Positions 35,519 through 44,559 of a stretch of DNA of 64,000 bases are shown here, piece after piece (within the stretch, counting starts at the first letter, position 1; each line of letters opens with the position of its first letter). Location of the stretch: positions 248,001 through 312,000 of the forward strand of contig NZ_FNBN01000004.1 in the NCBI RefSeq assembly GCF_900102545.1, written 5' to 3'. The notes under the pieces were generated by a model, which was given only the letters and a program-made list of their open reading frames with translations, searched no databases and was not told the DNA's origin. Both the position numbers and the translations under genes were made by a program. Source of the stretch: Chitinophaga filiformis (GTDB lineage: Bacteria; Bacteroidota; Bacteroidia; Chitinophagales; Chitinophagaceae).

Positions 35519-36094
35519 CTATTTAATGATCTGTCCTTTGTAGTATTTACCCAGGAAGTAAGCCAGGTCTTCTTTATAACCGATACCTGAAGCTTCGAAA
35601 CGCCATTTGCCATCTTTCAGGTACAAGCGTCCGAACTCTACTCCGGTTTCTACTGAGAAGTCTTCTCCGAGTTCATATTTTGCTATTTCCTCTCCGTTGG
35701 CATCATTAACAATACGGATATATGAATTCCTTACCTGTCCGAAGTTCTGCTTACGTGCTATTGCATCGTGGATGGTTACAACAAACAGTATTTCCTTGAT
35801 GTCCTGCTGTACTTTGGACAGATCTACCTTGATTGTTTCATCATCTCCGTCGGCGCTGTTACCGCCGGTAGGATCATCACCGGTATGCTGTAATGCGCTG
35901 TCAGGAGAGTTGGTGTTGCCATAGAAAACAAAAAATCCTTCTGTTGGGATCAACCTGTTGCCATCTATCATAAATGCCGACGCATCCAGATCAAAATCAT
36001 TCCCTGTCCCTTCGTTTGGATTCCATCCCAGCCCTACGCTGATCTGGGAAAGTCCGATATCAATTTTTTGTCCCTTCTGTAAATTAATTGCCAT
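35519..36094 (-). CDS. TerD family calcium-binding protein (operon copy 1, first gene)
   Basis: 191 aa; Ca-binding segments FDLDASAFMIDGN and GDDPTGGNSADGDDETI are conserved, as is FGQVRNSYIRIVND. It is the first gene of the minus-strand Ter operon and begins MAINLQKGQ. It is closest to copy 3, so one may be a duplicate of the other across the PRTase/HAD insertion. A candidate promoter lies 26 nt upstream of the ATG. Confidence 0.95.
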   Translation of the reverse strand: MAINLQKGQKIDIGLSQISVGLGWNPNEGTGNDFDLDASAFMIDGNRLIPTEGFFVFYGNTNSPDSALQHTGDDPTGGNSADGDDETIKVDLSKVQQDIKEILFVVTIHDAIARKQNFGQVRNSYIRIVNDANGEEIAKYELGEDFSVETGVEFGRLYLKDGKWRFEASGIGYKEDLAYFLGKYYKGQIIK

Positions 36095-36413
36095 GAAATG
36101 TTAAATGTTTGCAGGGTTTAAAATGTATTGTGATTATTGATTAACAACTGTTGCTATCGAGCATTTTGACAATATGCAGGCTTAAAGTTATAACCAGATT
36201 CTCGGAACCTACTGCCCTACATCAGGTTACAATTTGTGAATATATTTAAAATTATATATTCCCGGCTAAATTTCGTTATAAAAGTTTAGTTAAATAATGG
36301 TCGCACCACATAAGACCTCGATGGAACCCAGCCATTTATCTTATAGACGATTATAAGTGATTTTTATTCTAACCCGATTTTCATACTTTAGCCGCGCCAA
36401 AGTGGAAAACCTA
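36095..36413. other. Divergent intergenic region Ter operon / gldA
   Basis: 319 nt, strongly A+T-rich. It contains a candidate Ter promoter near 36120-36148. TACTTTAG at 36384-36391 is a poor match to a -7 element for gldA. No gene recognised. Confidence 0.5.
36120..36148 (-). promoter_or_regulatory. Candidate promoter of the Ter operon
   Basis: On the minus strand GTTG (36145-36148) is followed after 17 nt by TACATTTT (36120-36127), which differs from TAnnTTTG only in the last base. The element ends 26 nt before the first terD ATG. Confidence 0.4.
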
Positions 36414-37325
36414 ATGTCAATCACAGTAACACAGCTAAGTAAGGTATACGGGGAGCAAAGGGCGGTCAATGATATTTCCTTTTCGCTCAGCAAGGGGGAA
36501 ATAGTAGGCTTCCTGGGGCCTAACGGCGCCGGAAAAAGTACTACCATGAAGATGATCACCGGCTACCTGCCACCCAGTGGCGGTACTGCCAGTGTATGCG
36601 GATATGACGTTGCCACCCAGCCAATGGAGGTAAGACGGCGTGTTGGCTACCTGCCTGAAGCCAATCCCCTGTATTTCGATATGTATATCCGGGAGTTTCT
36701 GGGATTTGTGGCACAGGTACATAAACTGGGTAAAGACACTGACAAACGCATATCTGAGATCATTGCCATGACGGGTCTGCAGCCGGAAAGCAAGAAAAAG
36801 ATCGGTGCCCTGTCCAAGGGATATAAACAGCGTGTGGGACTGGCCCAGGCCCTGATCCATGACCCGGAAGTACTGATCCTGGACGAGCCTACCTCCGGCC
36901 TCGACCCTAATCAGCTGGCCGACATCCGTCAGCTTATCTCCGAACTTGGAAAGAACAAGACCGTTGTATTGAGTACGCACATCATGCAGGAGGTAGAAGC
37001 TATGTGCAGCAGGGTCATAATTATCAATAAGGGCAACATTATTGCAGACGATACCCTGCAAAACCTGCAACAAGGAGGTACTGAAAATGGTTATATCCTC
37101 GTATCCTTCGGAGAACCGGTACCATCAGACACAGATTTGCAACAAATAGCAGGCGTAACAAGAATAAAACAACAGGATGCCAATACCTGGCAATTATTTG
37201 CTGGTAATCTGGAAGAAGTACGTAAAAACCTGCTACAATTTGCTTTGATAAATAACAGGAACATCCTTTCTTTGCAAAGCAATTCACAAAGCCTGGAATC
37301 TATCTTCAGGGAATTGACAAAGTAG
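36414..37325 (+). CDS. gldA: Gliding-associated ABC transporter ATP-binding subunit GldA
   Basis: 303 aa from the ATG at 36414 (MSITVTQLSKVYGEQRAVN); the frame extends upstream without family similarity. Walker A GPNGAGKST, signature LSKGYKQR, Walker B VLILDEPTSGLD and the switch His in VVLSTH are intact. The C-terminal region about residues 215-303 fits GldA-type subunits. GldA works with the permeases GldF and GldG, which are not in this window, so it is encoded separately, as in Flavobacterium. A generic ABC-2 ATPase is the alternative. Confidence 0.8.
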   Translation: MSITVTQLSKVYGEQRAVNDISFSLSKGEIVGFLGPNGAGKSTTMKMITGYLPPSGGTASVCGYDVATQPMEVRRRVGYLPEANPLYFDMYIREFLGFVAQVHKLGKDTDKRISEIIAMTGLQPESKKKIGALSKGYKQRVGLAQALIHDPEVLILDEPTSGLDPNQLADIRQLISELGKNKTVVLSTHIMQEVEAMCSRVIIINKGNIIADDTLQNLQQGGTENGYILVSFGEPVPSDTDLQQIAGVTRIKQQDANTWQLFAGNLEEVRKNLLQFALINNRNILSLQSNSQSLESIFRELTK

Positions 37326-37399
37326 GAGGGTTCCGGCATGCATAACCGGTCGGTAACTAATTAGCTTACAAATTATTATATTAAAACAATTGAACAACA

Positions 37400-38692
37400 A
37401 TGAGTACCATTTCAGCAATCCATGCAAGGCAGATTCTTGATAGCCGCGGAAATCCTACTGTAGAGGTAGATGTAACCACAGAAGACGGTCACTTTGGCCG
37501 TGCAGCCGTTCCATCAGGTGCTTCTACCGGTAAGCATGAAGCAGTTGAGCTGCGTGATAACGACAAAGCCGTATACATGGGTAAAGGTGTTATCCAGGCT
37601 GTGAACAATGTGAACGATATTATCGCTGAAGAACTGATTGGCTGGGACGTGAAAGACCAGGCCGGTATCGATAAATTCCTGATAGAACTGGATGGTACTG
37701 AAAACAAAGGTAAGCTGGGTGCTAACGCTACCCTGGCTGTGAGCATGGCTGTTGCCAAAGCTGCTGCTGACGAAGCTAACCTGCCGCTGTACCGCTACCT
37801 GGGTGGCGTAAATGCTACTACCCTGCCTATTCCACTAATGAACATCATCAATGGTGGTGTACACGCTGATAACAAAATTGACTTCCAGGAATTTATGATC
37901 GTTCCTGTAGGTGCTACTTCCTTCTCTGAAGGTCTGCGCTGGGGTGTTGAGGTGTTCCATCACCTGAAATCCGTTCTGAAAAAGAAAGGTTACAGCACTA
38001 ACGTAGGTGACGAAGGCGGTTTCGCTCCTGAAATCCAGAGCAACGAAGAAGCGATCGAAACTGTGATCGCAGCTATCGAGGCAGCTGGTTACAAACCAGG
38101 TGAGCAGATCGCTATTGCACTGGACGCTGCCAGCAGCGAAATGTTCAATGACGCTGACAAAACTTACAAATTCTATAAGAGCTCCGGCAAAGTGATCAGC
38201 AGCGATGAAATGGTTGCTTTCTGGGCTGAGTGGTGCAAAAAATATCCAATCGTTTCTATCGAAGACGGTATGGCAGAAGACGACTGGGCTGGCTGGAAAA
38301 AACTGACCGAAGCTGTTGGTGCTAACGTACAGCTGGTAGGTGATGACCTGTTCGTTACCAACGTTAAACGTCTGAAAACCGGTATCGACCAGAGCACTGC
38401 TAACAGCATCCTGATCAAGGTTAACCAGATCGGTACTGTTACTGAAACGATCGATGCAGTGAACATGGCGCACAAAGCAGGTTATACCTCTATCATGAGC
38501 CACCGTTCCGGCGAAACTGAAGATACTACCATCGCTGACCTGGCAGTTGCCCTGAACTGCGGCCAGATCAAGACCGGTTCTGCTTCCCGTACTGACCGTA
38601 TGGCCAAATACAACCAGTTACTCCGTATCGAGGAAGAATTGGACAACGTGGCTTATTATCCGGGAAAATCCGTTAAATTTGGTAAGAAGTAA
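37400..38692 (+). CDS. eno: Enolase
   Basis: 430 aa, full length. It converts 2-phosphoglycerate to phosphoenolpyruvate in glycolysis. Signature segments: ILDSRGNPTVEVDV, GASTGKHEAVELRD, VGDEGGFAPEIQ, SIEDGMAEDDW (Mg ligands) and SHRSGETEDTTIADLAV with K in IKTGSASRTDR. Codon usage appears strongly biased to a few codons (CTG, GGT, GCT), consistent with high expression. A terminator follows. Confidence 0.98.
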   Translation: MSTISAIHARQILDSRGNPTVEVDVTTEDGHFGRAAVPSGASTGKHEAVELRDNDKAVYMGKGVIQAVNNVNDIIAEELIGWDVKDQAGIDKFLIELDGTENKGKLGANATLAVSMAVAKAAADEANLPLYRYLGGVNATTLPIPLMNIINGGVHADNKIDFQEFMIVPVGATSFSEGLRWGVEVFHHLKSVLKKKGYSTNVGDEGGFAPEIQSNEEAIETVIAAIEAAGYKPGEQIAIALDAASSEMFNDADKTYKFYKSSGKVISSDEMVAFWAEWCKKYPIVSIEDGMAEDDWAGWKKLTEAVGANVQLVGDDLFVTNVKRLKTGIDQSTANSILIKVNQIGTVTETIDAVNMAHKAGYTSIMSHRSGETEDTTIADLAVALNCGQIKTGSASRTDRMAKYNQLLRIEEELDNVAYYPGKSVKFGKK

Positions 38693-38777
38693 GTAACGAG
38701 CCCGATTGAATCTCGTACGTCGAATTTCGGGATCTGATCTTTGATGACGATAATTTAATTAGTGGTCCATCCATATT

Positions 38778-38812
38778 GCCGGGTTTTGAGTTACTTCGAA
38801 ACCCGGCTTTTT
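38778..38812 (+). terminator. Terminator after eno
   Basis: Perfect 9-bp stem GCCGGGTTT / AAACCCGGC (38778-38786 and 38799-38807) followed by TTTTT. Confidence 0.88.
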
Positions 38813-38846
38813 AAACAGCCATTTTACGGCTATATATCAATCACAT

Positions 38847-39158
38847 ATGCCAATGCCAGGTTTAAAATCTATCAAGGTGCCAGCTTACATGCGAAATAAA
38901 TATTTCGTATCTGCCGCCGCATTCCTGATATGGCTGGCGTTTATTGACAGTAAAAATTTCATCTCACAGTACGAATTACAATCCGAGGTTAACAAACTGG
39001 AAGCACAAAAATCTTTCTTCCAGGATGAGATCAGTAAAACCAGGAAAGAACAACAGGAGCTGTTGTCTAGTCCGGAAAAGCTGGAAAAGTTCGCCCGGGA
39101 AAAATACCTGATGAAAAAAGATGATGAGGACCTGTTCATTATCACAGAGAAAGAATAA
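38847..39158 (+). CDS. FtsB/DivIC-like septum formation initiator protein
   Basis: 103 aa. A short cytoplasmic tail, one membrane helix (residues about 18-34, YFVSAAAFLIWLAFID) and a coiled coil (about 43-80), then a conserved tail (EKLEKFAREKYLMKKDDEDLFII). This is the FtsB/DivIC topology: part of the FtsQBL-like complex that activates septal peptidoglycan synthesis. The start at 38847 is the only reasonable one. The position just after eno is common for ftsB. Confidence 0.88.
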   Translation: MPMPGLKSIKVPAYMRNKYFVSAAAFLIWLAFIDSKNFISQYELQSEVNKLEAQKSFFQDEISKTRKEQQELLSSPEKLEKFAREKYLMKKDDEDLFIITEKE

Positions 39159-39393
39159 AACGCGCTTTTTCGCCTCTCCACGTTAAGCCTTCCCTTTCCT
39201 GGCCGGATTTTAAGATAGACCGGCTATCTTTACTTTCGAAATATTTCATTTAGGCCGACAATACATTTTGCACAATCTCCGTTATATAGTTAGGAACGAA
39301 TCATTTGTATTAAAAAAATATTGCATGGGGAATTCTACACACTCTTTTTTTGCCTTACATTCTGTGACCAGTAGCGCTAATAAACCTAAAAAG

Positions 39394-39543
39394 ATGACAA
39401 ACCAGGACCCGGAATTATCTCGTGAAGAAGAAATTTGTCTGAATCAAACAAGAAAAGCGCTGGATACTATCCGTTTTTCTCCAAGGCCAGAAACTCTGCA
39501 GGCTATCGCTGATTATGCAAGGAAGGTTACGCCTTCAAAATAG
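39394..39543 (+). CDS. Small conserved-looking protein, function unknown
   Basis: 49 aa from the ATG at 39394 (MTNQDPELSREEE). Longer starts at 39325 (ATG) and 39268 (TTG) exist but add residues of low complexity. It is hydrophilic, with two predicted short helices and the motif RFSPRPETLQAIADYARKV. I do not recognise the family. TACTTTCG at 39231-39238 may be its -7 element, which would favour the longer start. It lies between the FtsB-like gene and nth. Confidence 0.5.
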   Translation: MTNQDPELSREEEICLNQTRKALDTIRFSPRPETLQAIADYARKVTPSK

Positions 39544-39638
39544 TATAACAGCCCAAGGCTATAGCTGTCACGTCCGTAAGCACCTTATGGACGAAAAGAA
39601 TAGCTATCGGTAGTACATCCGGCATATTTGCAGCATAT

Positions 39639-39646
39639 TATCTTTG
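39639..39646 (+). promoter_or_regulatory. -7 element of the nth promoter
   Basis: TATCTTTG is an exact TAnnTTTG match 16 nt before the nth ATG. A clear -33 element is not seen. The same octamer precedes serC. Confidence 0.45.
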
Positions 39647-39662
39647 CCCTATCTTTACAGAT

Positions 39663-40307
39663 ATGACAAAGAAAGAACGCTTTGCCTTTGTTCTCAGCTA
39701 TTTCGAAGAACATGCTCCCAATGCAGAGACTGAACTGATTTACGACAATCCTTATCAATTGCTGGTAGCGGTCATCCTGTCTGCACAATGCACGGACAAA
39801 CGCGTTAACATGACCACACCTGCTATCTTCGAAAAATACCCGGATGCGGAAGTACTGAGCCACGCCACATTCGACGAATTATTTCCACTGATACGCAGCA
39901 TCAGCTACCCGAATAATAAGACCAAACACCTCATTGGCATGGCGCAGATGCTGATGGAAGACTTCAACGGGGAGATTCCTTCCACCGTAGAAGAACTGGT
40001 CAAACTGCCAGGCGTTGGCCGTAAAACAGCCAATGTCATCACTTCCGTTATCCACCAGCAACCTAATATGGCCGTGGATACCCATGTGTTCCGCGTTTCT
40101 GCCCGTATAGGACTTACCACCAATGCAACCACTCCCCTTCAGACAGAAAAGCAGTTATTGAAATATATTCCTACCGAAAAAGTGCATATTGCCCATCACT
40201 GGCTAATATTGCATGGCCGGTATATTTGTGTGGCCCGGACACCCAAATGTGAACAATGCGGACTAAGACCGGCATGCAAATATTATCATAGCTTGCTACG
40301 GGGCTAA
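39663..40307 (+). CDS. nth: Endonuclease III (DNA glycosylase/AP lyase)
   Basis: 214 aa base-excision repair enzyme for oxidised pyrimidines. The helix-hairpin-helix LPGVGRKTANV carries the catalytic K121, with the catalytic Asp at D139 (MAVDTHVFRV). The 4Fe-4S cluster ligands C189, C196, C199 and C205 show the C-x6-C-x2-C-x5-C spacing. Length and motifs are those of a complete enzyme. Confidence 0.97.
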   Translation: MTKKERFAFVLSYFEEHAPNAETELIYDNPYQLLVAVILSAQCTDKRVNMTTPAIFEKYPDAEVLSHATFDELFPLIRSISYPNNKTKHLIGMAQMLMEDFNGEIPSTVEELVKLPGVGRKTANVITSVIHQQPNMAVDTHVFRVSARIGLTTNATTPLQTEKQLLKYIPTEKVHIAHHWLILHGRYICVARTPKCEQCGLRPACKYYHSLLRG

Positions 40308-40336
40308 TAACTGACCAGACAACGTAACTGCATTTT

Positions 40337-41053
40337 ATGGGAAAGCCTTTTTTAACTGCTGACTGGCGTAACCTCTTGATGATCAATTTTGAGGCAGATC
40401 CTGCCGTATTGCAACCATTGGTACCTCACAATACAGAGCTCGATACCTGGCATAACAGGCTATATGTCAGTCTGGTGGGATTCATGTTCCAGAATACCCG
40501 CGTAAAAGGCCTTTTCCTTCCCTTTCACCGCCACTTCGAAGAAGTGAACCTCCGTTTCTATGTGCGTTATAAAGAAGCAGGCATATGGAAAAGAGGCGTT
40601 GTGTTTGTGAAAGAGATCGTTCCTAAAAGAATGATCACCTTTGTGGCCAATACTGTCTATAAAGAGAAGTATGCTACCCATCCCATGCGGCATCAATGGC
40701 GGCATACACCTGATAATCTGCTGGAAGTCAGCTATGAGTGGAAGGTTGACCAGCACTGGAACTTCCTGAAAGCCACCGCAGAAAAAGAGCCCATTCCTAT
40801 TATTGCCGGCAGCGAGGCGGAGTTTATTACGGATCATTACTGGGGATATACACAGACGGCGGCAACACGCACAGGTGAATACCAGGTGGCTCATCCACAA
40901 TGGAGAACACACCGCATTATCGAATATAGTTATCATTGTGATGCTGCTGCACTCTATGGCCCTGCCTTTGTTCCTATGTTACAGCAGGCTCCTGTCTCTG
41001 CATTACTGGCGGAAGGTTCCGACATCAGCGTCATGCCAAAAAAATTGCTGTAA
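40337..41053 (+). CDS. DUF2071 (YqjF-like) protein
   Basis: 238 aa, soluble. It matches the YqjF/DUF2071 pattern: FLTADWRNLLMINFEADPA at the start, RLYVSLVGFMFQNTRVKG, FEEVNLRFYVRY, and RGVVFVKEIVPKR. The fold is related to acetoacetate decarboxylase-like barrels, but no catalytic Lys is obvious and the function is unknown. It starts 29 nt after nth and may be co-transcribed with it. Confidence 0.85.
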   Translation: MGKPFLTADWRNLLMINFEADPAVLQPLVPHNTELDTWHNRLYVSLVGFMFQNTRVKGLFLPFHRHFEEVNLRFYVRYKEAGIWKRGVVFVKEIVPKRMITFVANTVYKEKYATHPMRHQWRHTPDNLLEVSYEWKVDQHWNFLKATAEKEPIPIIAGSEAEFITDHYWGYTQTAATRTGEYQVAHPQWRTHRIIEYSYHCDAAALYGPAFVPMLQQAPVSALLAEGSDISVMPKKLL

Positions 41054-41076
41054 ATCATCACCATCTGTACTACTAA

Positions 41077-41109
41077 TTTGGAATTTCGATTATATTTTAC
41101 TTATCTTTT
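41077..41109 (+). promoter_or_regulatory. Candidate promoter of the MFS permease gene
   Basis: TTTG at 41077-41080, a 21-nt spacer, then TATCTTTT at 41102-41109, one base off TAnnTTTG. It lies 43 nt before the ATG at 41153. Confidence 0.35.
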
Positions 41110-41152
41110 GCCGCTAAAGTTTTTTACAGAGCTATAAAGTCTAAAATTCGTT

Positions 41153-42382
41153 ATGAAATCAGGTACTCGCTTACAGTTGTCCGTTATGATGTTCCTTGAA
41201 TTCTTTATATGGGGATCATGGTTCGTTACGTTGGGAACATTCCTTGCCAAAAATCTTCAGGCATCCGGTCTGGAGACTGCCAGTGTATTCTCTACACAGT
41301 CATACGGAGCCATTATCGCTCCCTTCATCGTAGGGATGATCGCAGACAAATACTTCAATGCAGAAAAGATTCTGGGTATTCTGCATCTGGTTGGCGCGGC
41401 GCTCATGTTCCAAATGTATCGCGCTGAAAGCGTGAGCGTATTTTATCCTTATGTATTTGCCTACATGGTACTCTACATGCCCACTCTTGCCCTGGTGAAC
41501 TCTGTATCTTTCCGCCAGATGAATAATCCTGAAAAGGAATTTTCTACTATCCGTGTATGGGGTACTATTGGCTGGATCGTAGCCGGACTTACCATCAGCT
41601 ATGCCTTCCACTGGGATTCAGCAGCTGGTACTGATGCAGGTGAGCTGAAAAATACATTTGCTATGGGTGCTGTAGCATCCCTGTTACTGGGCCTGTTCAG
41701 TTTCACTCTTCCTAAAACGCCTCCTGTAAAAGACAAGGCTCAAAAAGATAGTATAGCAGAAATATTAGGTCTTGATGCAATTAAACTGCTTAGCAACAAA
41801 AACTTTCTGATATTCTTTATATCATCCATCCTGATCTGTATTCCTTTAGCATTCTACTACCAGAATGCACACCACTTCCTCGAGCAGTCAGGCCTGGAAA
41901 ATCCTACAGGGAAAATGGCCATTGGCCAGGTATCCGAAGCACTGTTCATCCTGCTGATCCCTGTGTTCTTCAGTCGGTTTGGATTCAAAAAGACCATCAT
42001 GATCGGTATGCTCGCATGGGCAGTACGTTATCTGCTCTTTGCTTATGGCAATGCGGGTCCACTCGCCTTTATGCTTATTACAGGTATAGCGCTGCATGGT
42101 ATATGCTATGACTTCTTCTTTGTTTCCGGACAGATATATACTGATCAGCAGGCAGGAGAAAAATATAAGAGCGCAGCTCAGGGACTTGTAACTCTGGCTA
42201 CCTATGGCATCGGAATGCTGATTGGCTTCTGGGTTGCAGGTATCATTTCTGACTATTACACTACACATGCTACCGATAGCTTCTGGCAGAAGGTATGGAT
42301 GATTCCTTCCATCATTGCTGCTGTGGTATGGTTGCTGTTCATGGCAACATTCCGCGACAGCAAAAGAGAAGTAGTAGCATAA
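41153..42382 (+). CDS. MFS permease of the nucleoside:H+ symporter type
   Basis: 409 aa with about 12 membrane helices. The N-terminus LSVMMFLEFFIWGSWFVTLG and GAIIAPFIVGMIADKYF are typical of the NupG/XapB group. IRVWGTIGWIVAGL and the second-half motif FFVSGQIYTDQQA support it. In Bacteroidota, relatives often sit beside Gfo/Idh/MocA oxidoreductases and may import sugars or nucleosides. The gene is followed by a long-loop hairpin and then such an oxidoreductase. Confidence 0.85.
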   Translation: MKSGTRLQLSVMMFLEFFIWGSWFVTLGTFLAKNLQASGLETASVFSTQSYGAIIAPFIVGMIADKYFNAEKILGILHLVGAALMFQMYRAESVSVFYPYVFAYMVLYMPTLALVNSVSFRQMNNPEKEFSTIRVWGTIGWIVAGLTISYAFHWDSAAGTDAGELKNTFAMGAVASLLLGLFSFTLPKTPPVKDKAQKDSIAEILGLDAIKLLSNKNFLIFFISSILICIPLAFYYQNAHHFLEQSGLENPTGKMAIGQVSEALFILLIPVFFSRFGFKKTIMIGMLAWAVRYLLFAYGNAGPLAFMLITGIALHGICYDFFFVSGQIYTDQQAGEKYKSAAQGLVTLATYGIGMLIGFWVAGIISDYYTTHATDSFWQKVWMIPSIIAAVVWLLFMATFRDSKREVVA

Positions 42383-42404
42383 TCTTCTGTTACATCACAT
42401 AACC

Positions 42405-42455
42405 ACTCCGCAGTGAACTACCTATATCAACCTGGTGCTTTACTGCGGAGTTTTC
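42405..42455 (+). terminator. Long-loop hairpin after the MFS gene
   Basis: Perfect 10-bp stem ACTCCGCAGT / ACTGCGGAGT (42405-42414 and 42442-42451), a 27-nt loop, then TTTC. The loop is long for a terminator, so it may attenuate rather than stop transcription before the next gene. Confidence 0.6.
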
Positions 42456-42495
42456 ATTTGGCCCGGTTGTTATCACTTAATTCAATCAGATATTT

Positions 42496-43686
42496 ATGCA
42501 ACGTATTTCCATGTTAGGCTCTGGCTTTATCGGCCGTTTCTATGCAGACTCACTACAGGGTCAGAGAAGCCGGGATAAGATTGTCAGCATTTATTCCCGC
42601 AGGGAAGAAAGCGCAAAGAAATTTGCAGAAGACTACCATGTAGACCACTGGACTACCGATATGGAAGCGTCCATTGCACATCCGGATGTGAATGTGGTTT
42701 GCATCTCCCTCCCCAACAATTTGCACGAAGCTGCAGTAGCGCTTTGCTGCAAACACAAGAAAGGTGTGATCTGTACCAAACCCCTTGGCCGTAATGCAGA
42801 AGAAGCCAAACGCATGCTGGAAATGGTGGAAGCTGCCGGTATCTTCAACGGTTACCTGGAAGACCTGGTATACACACCTAAATTCCTTAAGGCACTGGAA
42901 AGTGTTAAGAACGGTGCCCTGGGCCGCATACTCTGGGCCAAATCAAGGGAAACACACCCTGGTCCCCACAGCGAATGGTTCTGGGATAAAGAACAGGCAG
43001 GCGGAGGTTGTATCCTTGATCTCGGATGCCATTGCGTTGAGATCGCACGCAGCTTCATCGGCAAAGATATCAAACCGGTAGAAGTAATGTGCTGGGCAGA
43101 TACACAGGTGAAACCTATTGACGCAGAAGACCATGCTATCGGTCTCGTAAAATATGAGAATGGCGCCATCGGTCAGTTTGAAGTAAGCTGGACATTCCGC
43201 GGCGGGCTTGACCTGAGAGATGAGGTAATGGGTACTGAAGGTACTATCTGGCTGAATAGCTTCCTGCGTACGGGTTTTGATATGTTCACCACCGGCAAGG
43301 GTGCTGACTACGTAGCAGAAAAAGCAGAAAGCAATAGCGGCTGGTTATTCCCTGTAGGTGACGAATTGAATGAACTGGGTTATAACCACATGTTTGCAGA
43401 CATGTTCAATGCTATTGAGAACAACAAACCCGCAAGAGAAACCTTCTACGATGGCTATGTAGTAAATGCTGTATTGGATGCTGCTTACCGCAGCGCTGCC
43501 AGCAAACAGTGGGAACCTGTAAAACTGGATATCTGGCGTGGACAGACAGGGTTAAGCAAACCTCAGACCCTGGTGGATTATGATGCAGACCACTACCTTG
43601 TGAAAGAAGAAATGACCCATTTCGGCGCCAGGAAACTGATCCTGAAAGAGAAGAAGAGCGGTCAGATCGTTGAGCGGGTGATATAA
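42496..43686 (+). CDS. Gfo/Idh/MocA family oxidoreductase
   Basis: 396 aa. An N-terminal Rossmann fold (MLGSGFIGRFYADSL), CISLPNNLHEAA, then the CTKPLGRNAEEAKRML element with the conserved Lys of the family EKP motif. The C-terminal alpha/beta domain has GGGCILDLGCHCVEIARSF with the catalytic-type His. It uses NAD(P) to oxidise a sugar or inositol-like compound; the substrate is unknown. The MFS permease upstream suggests a transport-oxidation pair. It ends at a terminator shared with the convergent gene. Confidence 0.92.
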   Translation: MQRISMLGSGFIGRFYADSLQGQRSRDKIVSIYSRREESAKKFAEDYHVDHWTTDMEASIAHPDVNVVCISLPNNLHEAAVALCCKHKKGVICTKPLGRNAEEAKRMLEMVEAAGIFNGYLEDLVYTPKFLKALESVKNGALGRILWAKSRETHPGPHSEWFWDKEQAGGGCILDLGCHCVEIARSFIGKDIKPVEVMCWADTQVKPIDAEDHAIGLVKYENGAIGQFEVSWTFRGGLDLRDEVMGTEGTIWLNSFLRTGFDMFTTGKGADYVAEKAESNSGWLFPVGDELNELGYNHMFADMFNAIENNKPARETFYDGYVVNAVLDAAYRSAASKQWEPVKLDIWRGQTGLSKPQTLVDYDADHYLVKEEMTHFGARKLILKEKKSGQIVERVI

Positions 43687-43696
43687 ATTTATAAAC

Positions 43697-43726
43697 AAAA
43701 AAGGGGCTTCAAATGAAGTCCCTTTT
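43697..43726. terminator. Bidirectional terminator between the Gfo/Idh/MocA gene and the convergent gene
   Basis: GGGGCTTC / GAAGTCCC stem (one G-T pair) with an AAAT loop, flanked by six A and five T, so T-runs exist on both strands. Confidence 0.85.
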
Positions 43727-43767
43727 TATTTATTTGTAAAATCAATGTCGATTTAACTGCTGATACT

Positions 43768-44358
43768 TTAAACCCTGATAATATAAGCCTTCCCCAATGC
43801 CTGGGATATCTCCACCTGCACCAATGTCCCTTTTTCGTATTTATAGACGTTTCTTTTCCCCTCAGGTAGCAACAGCTCATAAAGTCCATTTCCCAGAGAA
43901 TTAAGCGTCAGAAAGATGCCTAATGTCTCAGAAAAGATCTTTGTGACCTGCCGTGGCTCCATAAAGTACATCTCTCCCACGGAATGCACGATCTCTGTGG
44001 TATTCAGCACTGACTTTTCGCCATTCTGTACTACGGAATAATTCTTTGCCTCCCGTTGTGTGATAATGGTCTTGTTGTCAGCATCCTTACCCGAGCTTTT
44101 TATCACCTTTGACCTGACAAGGATGTTGTTGTCAAAATCGCAGGAGATGTCGAGGTTGAATTTAGCCAGCAGTTTCATGTCCACTTTACTTTGGATAGAG
44201 ATATTGCGGGAAGCCCCATTCACTTTGCAATGGGCGGTGACGTTGCCGATAACGTGGTTACTGAAACGTATTTCGTAATTATGCGTTTGGGCGTGTAACA
44301 ATGCACTGTTCAATGTAAACAGGCAGATAAACAGTGAAGACCAGATGGCGCCTTTCAT
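43768..44358 (-). CDS. Secreted protein, possibly DUF6134-like
   Basis: 196 aa with a signal peptide (MKGAIWSSLFICLFTLNSALLHAQ). The mature part is beta-rich, starting YEIRFSNHVIGNVTAHC and continuing with SIQSKVDMKLLAKFNLDISC. This reads like a family of periplasmic or surface proteins of unknown function in Bacteroidota that I associate with DUF6134, without certainty. It lies after the terminator of the KorA-like gene, so it is probably its own transcription unit. Confidence 0.6.
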   Translation of the reverse strand: MKGAIWSSLFICLFTLNSALLHAQTHNYEIRFSNHVIGNVTAHCKVNGASRNISIQSKVDMKLLAKFNLDISCDFDNNILVRSKVIKSSGKDADNKTIITQREAKNYSVVQNGEKSVLNTTEIVHSVGEMYFMEPRQVTKIFSETLGIFLTLNSLGNGLYELLLPEGKRNVYKYEKGTLVQVEISQALGKAYIIRV

Positions 44359-44449
44359 GATAAAGCTTTTGGCTATGTTGTAGTAATCCGTTCGTATATA
44401 GCAAACGTGCCGTGGCCTGTTTTGTTATATAGTATTAAATATAATAAAA

Positions 44450-44471
44450 ATCCTGCCCCGAAAGGCAGGAT
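44450..44471 (-). terminator. Terminator after the KorA-like gene
   Basis: Perfect 8-bp stem ATCCTGCC / GGCAGGAT (44450-44457 and 44464-44471), followed on the minus strand by TTTTATTATA. Confidence 0.88.
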
Positions 44472-44559
44472 CCTATATAAAATAATCATGAATCGTTTGG
44501 GTAATCACTACATCCGCCTGATCCTGCTATAGTTAGCTGACTATGGCGACTGCTGGCTA

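Noticed and set aside
37835..38503. Minus-strand open frame opposite eno
   Set aside because: It is a shadow of biased enolase codons and has no plausible domain.
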